The notes under the pieces: generated by a model
Told to the model about the DNA's origin: nothing
Databases searched by the model: none
What the model saw: only the letters and a program-made list of their open reading frames with translations
DNA from: an uncultured Terriglobales bacterium
Lineage (GTDB): Bacteria > Acidobacteriota > Terriglobia > Terriglobales > Acidobacteriaceae
Direction: 5' to 3'
Length of the DNA stretch: 47,178 bases
Assembly (NCBI GenBank): GCA_955652395.1
Contig: CATPBJ010000108.1
Location: forward strand, 1 to 47,178
Part shown: one piece after another, positions 7,572 to 15,580 of the stretch
Position numbering within the stretch: position 1 is the stretch's first letter
Layout of the letters: every line of letters begins with the position of its first letter
Translations under genes and position numbers: made by a program

Positions 7572-8972
7572 TTGGCAACCGCTAGCGCCCCGCGTCAGAA
7601 TCTCCAATCTCCCACCGTCATCCCCAGCCGGAAAAAATCGGTTCGCCTCACGCTCTGGCCCCTGGTCGCGGCCACCTTCTTTATGGTGTCGGGCGGCACG
7701 TATGGCACGGAAGACATCGTGCACGGCGCCGGCTATGGCAAAGCCATTCTTATCCTGCTGCTGACCCCGATTCTCTGGAGTCTGCCCACCGCCTTCATGA
7801 TCGGCGAACTTTCCAGCGCCCTGCCCTTCGAAGGCGGCTATTACGCCTGGGTACGCCGGGCCATGGGCAACTTCTGGGGCTTTCAGGAGGCCTGGCTATC
7901 TCTGGTGGCGTCGATTTTCGACATGGCGATCTATCCCACCCTCTTTGTCCTTTATCTCGATCGCCTGTTCCCCTGGTTCGCTGTGGGGCATCGCGGCACG
8001 ATAGTGGCCTTAGCGGTAGTCATCGTTTGCGCCCTGCTGAATATTGCCGGAGTTCGGGTGGTATCGACGACCTCGTTGTGGCTGTTCTTCGCGCTATCGG
8101 CGCCGTTCATTCTGATCGTAGCGATCGCCCCTTTTAAGTTCGGGGCGCTCGCCCACGCCGTGACTCGGTCGACCACCTCCACCGTTGATATCCTCGGTGG
8201 TCTGCTTATTTGTATGTGGAACTACATGGGATGGGACAATGCCTCGACTATCGCAACCGAGGTGGAACGCCCGCAGCGAACTTATCCTCGAGCCATGCTG
8301 GCGGCCGTGGTGATCGTGGCCCTGAGCTACATCGTCCCGGTAGCCGCCCTGTGGTTGACCGGGCTTTCCCCGAGCGCCTGGGAGACCGGTTCATGGGCCG
8401 ATATCGCCGGAATGCTAGGCGGGCCCCTGCTGCGCGTCGGTCTTGCCTTGGGAGGCATGATCAGCGGTTTCGGCATGTTCAACGCGCTCGTCATGAGCTA
8501 TTCCCGCCTGCCCCTAGCCATGGGGCAGGACGGCATGCTGCCGAGGGTCTTCGCCAAGTTGCATCCCCGCTCGCGGGCCCCCTGGGTGGCAATCCTGGTC
8601 TGCGCCTTGGGATGGGCCATGTGCCTCGGCCTGGGCTTCGAGCGTCTGGTGACCATCGATATTCTGCTCTATGGAGCCAGCCTGAGTCTGGAGTTTGTGG
8701 CGCTCGTGGTTCTCCGAATTCGCGAGCCCGAACTTCCGCGCCCCTTTCGCGTTCCCGGAGGGATGTTTGGAGCCGTGGCAGTCGGAGTAGCGCCCATGCT
8801 GCTGCTCGGCTTCTCTGTGATGCGAAGCCAGAGCGAACATGTGTGGGGGATGAGCTCGTTCACTTTCGGAACGCTGCTGATTGCAGCCGGTGTGGTAGCC
8901 TATTTCGTGAACGTGACGCTCAAGCCGGCGGGATGGGGTCCGGCAACTGAGAAGCCTGAGCCCGCAGCGTAA
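7572..8972 (+). CDS. APC-superfamily amino acid permease
   Basis: 466 residues from a TTG preceded by GGGAGGA about 11 nt upstream. An upstream GTG at 7440 would add 44 residues from AT-rich, poorly coding DNA, so it is rejected. The protein has about 12 hydrophobic segments. The first carries the unwound-helix Gly motif (ATFFMVSGGTYGTEDIV) and is followed by GELSSALPFEGGYYAWVRRAMG, typical of amino acid/polyamine/organocation transporters that use a proton or exchange gradient across the inner membrane. Substrate cannot be told from sequence. It lies between dnaJ and hspR on the same strand, an unusual insertion into a heat-shock cluster. A strong inverted repeat follows its stop codon. Confidence 0.85.
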   Translation: MATASAPRQNLQSPTVIPSRKKSVRLTLWPLVAATFFMVSGGTYGTEDIVHGAGYGKAILILLLTPILWSLPTAFMIGELSSALPFEGGYYAWVRRAMGNFWGFQEAWLSLVASIFDMAIYPTLFVLYLDRLFPWFAVGHRGTIVALAVVIVCALLNIAGVRVVSTTSLWLFFALSAPFILIVAIAPFKFGALAHAVTRSTTSTVDILGGLLICMWNYMGWDNASTIATEVERPQRTYPRAMLAAVVIVALSYIVPVAALWLTGLSPSAWETGSWADIAGMLGGPLLRVGLALGGMISGFGMFNALVMSYSRLPLAMGQDGMLPRVFAKLHPRSRAPWVAILVCALGWAMCLGLGFERLVTIDILLYGASLSLEFVALVVLRIREPELPRPFRVPGGMFGAVAVGVAPMLLLGFSVMRSQSEHVWGMSSFTFGTLLIAAGVVAYFVNVTLKPAGWGPATEKPEPAA

Positions 8973-8981
8973 CCAAAACTC

Positions 8982-9043
8982 AGCCACGGATCAACGCGGA
9001 TTTCCACGGATTTATTCGTGAGGATCCGTGTTGATCCGTGGCT
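8982..9043. repeat. 62-bp near-perfect inverted repeat between the permease and hspR
   Basis: Arms 8982-9001 and 9024-9043, each 20 bp, match with one mismatch (core AGCCACGGATCAAC). The 22-nt loop repeats part of the same unit (CCACGGAT). It begins nine bases after the permease stop. It could act as a terminator or mRNA-stabilising hairpin, though it lacks a T-tract, or be a dispersed repeat of the 'CCACGGATCAACACGGAT' kind. Confidence 0.6.
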
Positions 9044-9078
9044 TTCGTCTGTTGGAGTAGAGTAATGATAAGAACCTA

Positions 9079-9477
9079 ATGACCAAACGCAAATCCAAGG
9101 GCGCATACATGATCTCGTCAGTGGCTGAGATGTATGGCATCCACCCCCAGACGCTGCGCCTGTACGAACGCGAGGGACTGCTCAAGCCTTCGCGCACCGA
9201 GGGCAATACTCGTCTTTACACCGACGAAGACTTGCAGCGCCTGGAGTTCATTCTCTCGTTGGCCCGCGACCTGGGCGTGAACATCAGCGGCATCGCCATC
9301 ATCCTGCAAATGCGCGAGCGCATGGAGGAAATGCAGGTGCAGATTCATGACTTCGTGAAGTACATCCAGGAGGAAGTGTTGTCGCGGGCCAGCGCAGCCG
9401 CCGATCCGGCCAAGGGGGCGATTGTGCCCGTGCGACGACAGATCGTAGCGGTGCCGCCGCCGAACCGAAAGCGATAA
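9079..9477 (+). CDS. hspR: MerR-family heat-shock repressor HspR
   Basis: 132 residues. The N-terminal MerR-type winged helix-turn-helix reads MISSVAEMYGIHPQTLRLYE followed by the wing (LLKPSRTEGNTRLYTDEDL). Next comes RDLGVNISGIAIIL, a stretch characteristic of HspR rather than metal-sensing MerR proteins, then an amphipathic dimerisation helix and a variable basic tail. HspR represses chaperone genes by binding HAIR inverted repeats. Two such sites are present here, before dnaK and lon. In actinobacteria the gene closes the dnaK operon, so the position fits. No cysteine metal-binding cluster is present. A four-codon ORF (9065-9079) with its own GGAG overlaps the start as TAATG, which may couple translation. 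Confidence 0.88.
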   Translation: MTKRKSKGAYMISSVAEMYGIHPQTLRLYEREGLLKPSRTEGNTRLYTDEDLQRLEFILSLARDLGVNISGIAIILQMRERMEEMQVQIHDFVKYIQEEVLSRASAAADPAKGAIVPVRRQIVAVPPPNRKR

Positions 9478-9488
9478 TCATCGGACGT

Positions 9489-9520
9489 GCCTGAGGGCCG
9501 AGGGCCGACGCCTGACGACG
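9489..9520. repeat. Degenerate GGCCGA/GACGCC repeat after hspR
   Basis: CTGAGGGCCGAGGGCCGACGCC and flanking bases, read on the minus strand, resemble the repeat arm at 12008-12035 (shared CAGGCGTCGG core). Same intergenic repeat family as those after dnaJ and ffh. No function apparent. Confidence 0.45.
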
Positions 9521-9529
9521 GGTTCCCCC

Positions 9530-10534
9530 ATGCTTCCTTTCAAGCTCATCTACAGCGACGACTACTTCTTGCCGATCGGCAGCCACGTTTTCCCTGCTGA
9601 AAAATATCGCCGCATTCATGACCAACTGCTGACGACCCATGTTGCCGAACCGCCTGACTTCGTGACTCCACAACCGGCAGCGGACCGGGACATCCTGCTG
9701 GTCCATACGCCGCAATATGTTCAGAAGCTCAAGACCGGAACGCTTTCCCCGCGCGAGGAACAGGAGATGGAGATTCCCTACTCGCCGGAACTGGTGCGGG
9801 CCTTCTGGCTGGCCGCAGGCGGTTCGATTCTCGCCGCCGATCACGCCCTCGCGGATCATGTAGCCGTCAACATCGGCGGCGGCTTCCACCATGCCTTCCC
9901 TGACCATGGCGAAGGCTTTTGCATGATCCACGACGTGGCGGTGGCCATCCGTCGTCTGCAGCGAGATGAAAAGATTCGCACCGCCATGACGGTCGACTGC
10001 GACGTTCACCACGGCAACGGCACTGCCGCCATCTTTGCCGGCACCCGCACGCCCAGCGAGCCGCTGCCTTCTACCTCGGCCGCCGCCCTGAACTCGGCCC
10101 CCGCGGGAAAGATGCGTCACGCGCACGCCGGCGAGGTATTTACCATCTCGCTGCACCAGCACAACAACTACCCGGCGTGGAAGCCACATTCCTCCATTGA
10201 CGTCGACCTGCCCGATGGGATGGGAGACGACGACTACCTGGCTTGGCTCGACAACGCGCTCAGCTCCGGTCTGCGCCAGTTCGAGCCCGACCTAATCTGC
10301 TACATCGCGGGCGCCGATCCGTATCGCGAAGACCAGTTGGGGGGGCTCGCGCTCACGCTGGAGGGGTTAAAGCGGCGTGATGAGCTGGTATTTCGAGTGG
10401 CTAAGGTGCGGAATATTCCAGTGATGGTGACCTATGCGGGCGGCTACGCCAGAAACGTGGAAGACACGGTGACGATTCACTGCAACACGGTGATCGCGGC
10501 CCAAGAAGTCTTTGCTTTACCGAAGACACTGTAG
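9530..10534 (+). CDS. Histone deacetylase-superfamily deacetylase (class II/acetoin-utilisation type)
   Basis: 334-residue zinc hydrolase of the arginase/deacetylase fold, expected to remove acyl groups from lysine, polyamine or another small amine. The His pair is in GGGFHHAFP (residues 120-121). The charge-relay and metal segment is DCDVHHGNG, with Asp158 and His160 as zinc ligands. The third ligand is Asp263 in GADPY and the catalytic Tyr306 is in YAGGYA. All catalytic positions are kept. An extra Ala/Ser/Pro/Thr-rich loop at about residues 171-200 separates AAIFA from VFTISLHQ, where related proteins usually continue directly. The substrate cannot be assigned. It lies 52 bp after hspR on the same strand, separated by a short repeat. 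Confidence 0.85.
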   Translation: MLPFKLIYSDDYFLPIGSHVFPAEKYRRIHDQLLTTHVAEPPDFVTPQPAADRDILLVHTPQYVQKLKTGTLSPREEQEMEIPYSPELVRAFWLAAGGSILAADHALADHVAVNIGGGFHHAFPDHGEGFCMIHDVAVAIRRLQRDEKIRTAMTVDCDVHHGNGTAAIFAGTRTPSEPLPSTSAAALNSAPAGKMRHAHAGEVFTISLHQHNNYPAWKPHSSIDVDLPDGMGDDDYLAWLDNALSSGLRQFEPDLICYIAGADPYREDQLGGLALTLEGLKRRDELVFRVAKVRNIPVMVTYAGGYARNVEDTVTIHCNTVIAAQEVFALPKTL

Positions 10535-10578
10535 GTGCCGAGGCACTGTCGCGCCCACTGATAGAATAGTCTTTGTCT

Positions 10579-11931
10579 ATGTTTGAGAATCTCTCAGAAA
10601 AACTGCAACGCGCGTTCAAGACCCTCCGCGGCGAGGCCACCCTTAATGAAGAGAATATTCAGGAGGCGCTGCGCGCCATTCGTCTTGCGTTGCTTGAGGC
10701 CGACGTCAACTTCAAAGTCGTAAAGCAACTTATTGACCACATCCAGGAGAAGGCGGTCGGGCAACAGGTGGCGACGGCACTCTCGCCCGGCGACCAGGTC
10801 ATCAAGATTCTGCGCGATGAACTGATCGAGGTCCTTGGCCGCGACACCGCCAAGCTCAAGTTCGCCTCGCAACCTCCGACCGTTGTGCTCATGGCCGGTC
10901 TGCAAGGTTCGGGCAAGACCACTACCTCCGGCAAGCTGGCGAACTGGCTGAAGAATGGCGGGCATCGGCCGCTGCTGGTTTCGGTCGACGTGTATCGTCC
11001 CGCAGCCCGCGAGCAGCTTAAAGTCGTGGCCCAGGCGATCAAGGCCAATATTTACGAAGGCGAAGTCGGCGAAGCCAATACCGCCACGGTCGAGCGATTG
11101 GCCAAGGAGGCGCGCCGTGAAGCCATCAATACCGGCTCAGACGTGCTGATCGTGGACACCGCCGGCCGCCTGCACATTGACGATCAACTGATGGACGAGA
11201 TGCAGTCGCTCAAGCGGCTGCTCAACCCGCAGGAGATCCTGTTCGTGGCCGATGCCATGACCGGCCAGGACGCGGTTAACTCCGCCGACGAGTTCCACAA
11301 AAGACTTTCGCTGACCGGCGTCGTCCTTACAAAAATGGACGGCGACGCTCGCGGCGGCGCGGCGCTCTCCATCCGTCAGGTCACCGGACAGCCCATCAAG
11401 TTCATCGGCGTGGGCGAAAAGTACGACGCACTTGAGCCCTTTCATCCCGACCGCATTGTCTCCCGCATTCTGGGCATGGGCGACATTCTCTCGCTGATCG
11501 AAAAAGCCGAGCAGAATGTTGACAAGAAAAAGGCCCAGGAAATGGCCAGCCGAGCCCTCACCGGTGACGGCTTTTCGCTGGAAGACTTTCGCGACCAGTT
11601 GCGTCAGATAAAAAAAATGGGGTCAATCCAGAACCTGATGGGTATGCTGCCCAGCGTCGGCCCGTTTGCTGGGATACAGAAGCATGCGGACAGAGTCGAC
11701 GAAAAGCAGCTCAGCCGAGTGGAAGCAATCATCAATTCCATGACCCAGCACGAGCGCCTGCACCACGAAGTAATGAATGGCAGCCGGCGCAAACGAATCG
11801 CCCGCGGCTCCGGTACCAGCGTGCAGGAAGTCAACAACCTGCTGCGCCAGTACGCCCAGATGCGAAAGATGTTCAAACAAATCGGCAAGCCCAGCTTCGC
11901 CCGCAGGCTGGCGGGAATGAAGATGCCTTGA
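10579..11931 (+). CDS. ffh: Signal recognition particle protein Ffh
   Basis: 450-residue SRP GTPase that binds 4.5S RNA and signal peptides of nascent membrane proteins and docks with FtsY. The N domain is the first 85 residues or so. The G domain shows GLQGSGKTT (P-loop), DVYRPAAREQL, DTAGRLH and TKMDGDARGG. The C-terminal M domain is methionine-rich (NLMGML, MTQHERL) with the RNA-binding segment SRRKRIARGSGTSVQEVN. Full length. ATG 10579 is preferred to the in-frame TTG two codons earlier. No ribosome-binding site is evident. It stands as a single gene followed by a large inverted repeat. Confidence 0.97.
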   Translation: MFENLSEKLQRAFKTLRGEATLNEENIQEALRAIRLALLEADVNFKVVKQLIDHIQEKAVGQQVATALSPGDQVIKILRDELIEVLGRDTAKLKFASQPPTVVLMAGLQGSGKTTTSGKLANWLKNGGHRPLLVSVDVYRPAAREQLKVVAQAIKANIYEGEVGEANTATVERLAKEARREAINTGSDVLIVDTAGRLHIDDQLMDEMQSLKRLLNPQEILFVADAMTGQDAVNSADEFHKRLSLTGVVLTKMDGDARGGAALSIRQVTGQPIKFIGVGEKYDALEPFHPDRIVSRILGMGDILSLIEKAEQNVDKKKAQEMASRALTGDGFSLEDFRDQLRQIKKMGSIQNLMGMLPSVGPFAGIQKHADRVDEKQLSRVEAIINSMTQHERLHHEVMNGSRRKRIARGSGTSVQEVNNLLRQYAQMRKMFKQIGKPSFARRLAGMKMP

Positions 11932-11939
11932 AAGCGGGC

Positions 11940-12035
11940 GTCAGACCTCCGACGTCAGACCTCGGACTCCAGACCTGGCTGATCGAACGCCTGGCGGCAA
12001 CGTACTAGTCCGAGGTCCGACGCCTGAGGTCCGAC
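11940..12035. repeat. Inverted repeat between ffh and the peroxiredoxin gene
   Basis: Arms 11940-11967 and 12008-12035, 28 bp each, are reverse complements with four mismatches. Each arm is itself made of GTC-GGACCTC-type subunits. The right arm ends 2 nt before the ATG at 12038 and contains GAGGT (12026-12030), the only ribosome-binding-site candidate for the next gene, 7 nt from the start. Pairing of the arms in mRNA would bury that site. Confidence 0.65.
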
Positions 12036-12037
12036 TT

Positions 12038-12757
12038 ATGAAATGGCGCTCTCTGGAAGAATCCCCTCCCGACACGGACACTCGACCTCTGCGTGACATC
12101 TTCGCCGAGCGCAAGAACCTTATCGCCAAGTACGTCCCGCTTGACATTCAGGCTGTCCACACCCGCGTGATCGCGGAACTCAAGGAAAGGCAACTGGCGG
12201 GAAATATCCTAACGGTCGGCTCCAAAGCCCAAGCCTTCGATCTCGCAGATCACAACGCGAGACGGATTTCTTCTGCTGATTCGCTGGCCAGAGGCCGTCT
12301 GCTGATCTGCTTCTTCCGCGGGCGCTGGTGTCCGTTTTGCGTCGGGCAACTGGAAGCCATGAACCTGATTCTGCCCCGGATCGAACAGGCGGGCGTGTCG
12401 CTGGTGGCGATCTCGCCGCAGACGGTTCAACAGTCGTTCTTCATGGTGGACCAGCACAAGCTGCACTTTCCCCTCCTCAGCGATGCCGGGAATCAGGTGG
12501 CTCGACAGTTCGGCCTGGTCTATCAAGTACCGGACGACCAGCAGGTCCTTTGCCGTCGGGTCTTCGTCAATCTGCCTCTTGCCAATGGCGACAGCACCTG
12601 GGAACTGCCCATTCCGGCCACGTTCATCATCGACCGCGACGGCACGATTCTTTTTGCATCCGCCGACGAGGACTACACCCAGCGGCCGGAGCCAAAGGAA
12701 ATCCTGCACCAACTGGGCTCCCGCCCGTCCACGCAATCCCGCCCATTTCAATTATGA
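12038..12757 (+). CDS. Peroxiredoxin-like AhpC/TSA-family protein
   Basis: 239 residues. A roughly 60-residue N-terminal helical extension precedes a thioredoxin-fold AhpC/TSA domain with the active-site stretch FFRGRWCPFCVGQL, Cys98 and Cys101. It is predicted to reduce hydroperoxides, or act as a thiol oxidoreductase, in the cytoplasm; no signal peptide. The CxxC spacing and the Trp before it differ from classic PxxxTxxC peroxiredoxins and match the 'peroxiredoxin-like' subgroup. A C-terminal PATFIIDRDGTILF is typical of the fold. Its stop codon directly abuts a possible TTG start of the PEP carboxylase gene, so the two may be co-translated. The ribosome-binding site lies inside an inverted repeat. 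Confidence 0.8.
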   Translation: MKWRSLEESPPDTDTRPLRDIFAERKNLIAKYVPLDIQAVHTRVIAELKERQLAGNILTVGSKAQAFDLADHNARRISSADSLARGRLLICFFRGRWCPFCVGQLEAMNLILPRIEQAGVSLVAISPQTVQQSFFMVDQHKLHFPLLSDAGNQVARQFGLVYQVPDDQQVLCRRVFVNLPLANGDSTWELPIPATFIIDRDGTILFASADEDYTQRPEPKEILHQLGSRPSTQSRPFQL

Positions 12758-12763
12758 TTGGAT

Positions 12764-15532
12764 ATGGGTGAGCCCTCACTTTGGATTGCTGACGATCAGC
12801 CCAGCCGCCTTGATGAGCTGACCGCCAGCACTACCGATCCCGTCAAGGACCTTCCGCTCCGCCGTGACGTGCGCCTGCTCGGCATATTGCTGGGCCGCGT
12901 ACTGGTCGAGCAGGTGGGCGAGTCGTTGCTCGGCGTAGTCGAGGAGTTGCGGCGTATTTTCATTCAGCATCGAGAGCAGTCGCGTCCTCAAACCGCGACG
13001 CCGAATTTTCAAGATCCCCTACTCAATCAGGCGCGGGACATTATTTCTGGTCTCACCATCGATCAGGCCCATCGCGTTACTAAAGCATTTGCCATTTATT
13101 TCGAACTCACCAATCTTGCCGAAACCAACCACCGCAAGCGCCGACGTCGTGCGGCCAAGCTGCATCCAGAACAGCCTGCACTGGAGGGTTCGTTCCGCGG
13201 CACTTTTCGGCGAATGCGCGCTGCCGGAATCGACGCCGGGCGAGCGCTGGAGATCCTGCGAAAAATAAAGGTCATGCCCGTTTTCACCGCTCATCCCACC
13301 GAAGTCGCTCGCCGGACGGTGCTGCTCAAACGGCGCCGCATCGGCAAACAACTGGAGCGCTTGGACCGGCTGCCTCTGACCGGGGCTGACGCCAGCCATT
13401 TCGAGGCCCTGATCTTTGCGGAAGTGACTGCGCTATGGCAGACCGATGAAGTGCGCCTGGAAAAGCCCCTGGTGACCGACGAGATTCGCATGGGGCTCGA
13501 CCACTATCCTTTTTCGCTGTTTGCCTCCGTGCCGCGGCTTTACGACGAGCTGGTCGATTCTCTGCGCGCGGTTTACGAAGTTGATTTGGAAGACTGCGAA
13601 GTCCCCGACCTGCTTTTTTTTGGCTCCTGGATTGGCGGCGACCGCGATGGCAATCCCTTCGTTACTCCCGGCTCGACTCGCGAAGCCTTGCAGCGGGCGA
13701 GAAATGTCATCATCGGCCACTACATTGCGGAGCTGGAACGCGCCACCGAACAGCTCAGCGCTTCAAGCCACCAGGTAAAAGTCTCCGAGGCTGTCCGCTC
13801 GCGGCTGGCGGACTACAGCGCTCAGATGGGCGACGAATACGCTCGCCAATCGCGGATTTCGAGCTCCGAACTGTATCGCCGCTTGCTCAACCTGATGGTC
13901 GTCCGTCTGCGGCACAGCCGTGATGGACTTGCCGACCCCAGGTCGTATCCATCGGCCCAAGCATTCGAAAGCGATCTCTTGCTGATCCGCGAGAGCCTGG
14001 CGGTGAACCGAGGGCAGCGGCTGGCCGAACTGGTGATCGATCCACTGCTGCGCCAGGTACGTACTTTTGGATTTCATCTCTCGACCCTCGACATCCGCCA
14101 GCACGCGCGGTTGCACGCCCAGGCATTGGCTGAGATGGGGGCGAAACCTGTCATCGACACCGCCCCCCGGAAGATTTCCGCCTCGACCCAGGATGTTCTC
14201 GACACCTTCCAGGAGATCGCCCGGTTGAAGAAATCGTATCCGGCCAAAGCAATTCGCAGTTACGTCATCAGCGGAGCGGAGTCGGAAGATGACGTATTGG
14301 CCGTTACGAAATTGGCTGCCGCCTGCGGTGTGCAGGTCGCCGCTTCCCGAGATGACCCCGGGCTCATGCCGGTGCCGCTTTTCGAATCGATCGAGGCGCT
14401 GCGCGCTTCGGCCTCGGTGATGAACCACATCTGGCGCTCTCCCGATTATCAGCCACTGCTTGATTCCTGGGGACGCTGGCAGGAAGTCATGCTGGGCTAT
14501 TCCGATTCCAACAAAGACGGCGGTATGTTGACCAGCATTTGGGAGTTGTACAAGGCGCATCGCGAACTGCACCGCACGGCGCGCGAGTGCGACGTGAAAC
14601 TCCGCCTCTTTCACGGCCGCGGCGGCACGGTCGGACGCGGTGGCGGTCCCACTCACACCGCTATTCTCGCTCAGCCTGTGGGTGATTTTTCCGGTGAGAT
14701 TCGCATCACGGAGCAGGGCGAAGTTCTCAACTGGAAGTATGCCGATCCTGTACTGGCGGAGTGGAACCTCGAGATCATGATTGCGTCCTGCCTGGAGGCG
14801 CTCACGCGTACCCGCGGACCCGCGCCCGGGGCCGACCAGCGCTGGGCCCCCGCGATGGAGCAGATGTCCACCGACGCCTTCGCTTTCTACCGACGTAACC
14901 TGGCCGAGAATTCCGATGTGATCGAATATTTCGAACAGGCCACGCCAGTGAACGAACTGGAGCACGCGCGCATCGGTTCACGTCCTCCGCGCCGCGCACA
15001 GGGCCGTCGTCTGGAAGATCTCCGCGCAATACCCTGGGTCTTCGGCTGGATGCAGAGCCGCCACGCCGTCCCCGCGTGGTTCGGAGTGGGACATGCGCTA
15101 GAGACCTTTACGCTTCAGGACTCTGCCAATGAATCGTTGCTCTGCGAGATGATGCGGAGCTTCCCGCTGTTCTCCGATTTGATACGCAACGTCGAACTGG
15201 CCATGTCCAAAGCCGACTTGACCATCGCGCGACTTTACGCCGAACTTGTCCCTGACGTAGGCCTGCGTGAACGTGTCTGGGGCATGCTGGTGGATGAATT
15301 TGAACGGACGCGCCGGATGCTTCTAAGCGTTACCAACCAGGGGGAATTGCTGAAAGGAAATCCAGTGTTAGCGCGCTCCATTCGTTTGCGCAACCCCTAC
15401 GTGGATCCCATGAGCCTGGTGCAGGTTGAACTTCTGCGTCGCAAACGCGCCGGCGGAAACCAGGACGGCGTGGACTACGCGTTGGGTGCTACGATCAACG
15501 GCATCGCCGCTGGCCTGCACAATACCGGATGA
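12764..15532 (+). CDS. ppc: Phosphoenolpyruvate carboxylase
   Basis: About 922 residues. It makes oxaloacetate from PEP and bicarbonate, replenishing the TCA cycle. Signature blocks are VFTAHPTE with the catalytic His (about residue 177), the GGDRDGNPFVT block, GYSDSNKDGGMLTSIWEL, FHGRGGTVGRGGGPTH, and the C-terminal ATINGIAAGLHNTG carrying the allosteric-site tail. Length matches the bacterial enzyme. ATG 12764 is chosen, and the in-frame TTG at 12758 immediately after the peroxiredoxin stop is an alternative. Neither has a good ribosome-binding site, suggesting coupling to the upstream gene. It converges on the aconitase-family gene on the other strand, only 47 bp away. Confidence 0.97.
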   Translation: MGEPSLWIADDQPSRLDELTASTTDPVKDLPLRRDVRLLGILLGRVLVEQVGESLLGVVEELRRIFIQHREQSRPQTATPNFQDPLLNQARDIISGLTIDQAHRVTKAFAIYFELTNLAETNHRKRRRRAAKLHPEQPALEGSFRGTFRRMRAAGIDAGRALEILRKIKVMPVFTAHPTEVARRTVLLKRRRIGKQLERLDRLPLTGADASHFEALIFAEVTALWQTDEVRLEKPLVTDEIRMGLDHYPFSLFASVPRLYDELVDSLRAVYEVDLEDCEVPDLLFFGSWIGGDRDGNPFVTPGSTREALQRARNVIIGHYIAELERATEQLSASSHQVKVSEAVRSRLADYSAQMGDEYARQSRISSSELYRRLLNLMVVRLRHSRDGLADPRSYPSAQAFESDLLLIRESLAVNRGQRLAELVIDPLLRQVRTFGFHLSTLDIRQHARLHAQALAEMGAKPVIDTAPRKISASTQDVLDTFQEIARLKKSYPAKAIRSYVISGAESEDDVLAVTKLAAACGVQVAASRDDPGLMPVPLFESIEALRASASVMNHIWRSPDYQPLLDSWGRWQEVMLGYSDSNKDGGMLTSIWELYKAHRELHRTARECDVKLRLFHGRGGTVGRGGGPTHTAILAQPVGDFSGEIRITEQGEVLNWKYADPVLAEWNLEIMIASCLEALTRTRGPAPGADQRWAPAMEQMSTDAFAFYRRNLAENSDVIEYFEQATPVNELEHARIGSRPPRRAQGRRLEDLRAIPWVFGWMQSRHAVPAWFGVGHALETFTLQDSANESLLCEMMRSFPLFSDLIRNVELAMSKADLTIARLYAELVPDVGLRERVWGMLVDEFERTRRMLLSVTNQGELLKGNPVLARSIRLRNPYVDPMSLVQVELLRRKRAGGNQDGVDYALGATINGIAAGLHNTG

Positions 15533-15542
15533 GCTTGCCGGA

Positions 15543-15580
15543 ATCCGCGAAGAAGTTTCGCACCATCGGCATTCGCGGAT
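15543..15580. terminator. Possible bidirectional hairpin between convergent genes
   Basis: ATCCGCGAA (15543-15551) and TTCGCGGAT (15572-15580) form a perfect 9-bp stem with a 20-nt loop in the short gap between convergent ppc and the aconitase-family gene. No T-tract on either strand, so intrinsic termination is doubtful. Confidence 0.3.

Noticed and set aside
8982-9043. CRISPR-like or HAIR-like array upstream of hspR
   Set aside because: Only one pair of inverted arms, no regular spacers, and no CTTGAGT-N7-ACTCAAG arrangement.
13763-14965. 400-residue minus-strand ORF
   Set aside because: Complement of the PEP carboxylase gene, which has all catalytic motifs; high G+C creates long antisense frames.
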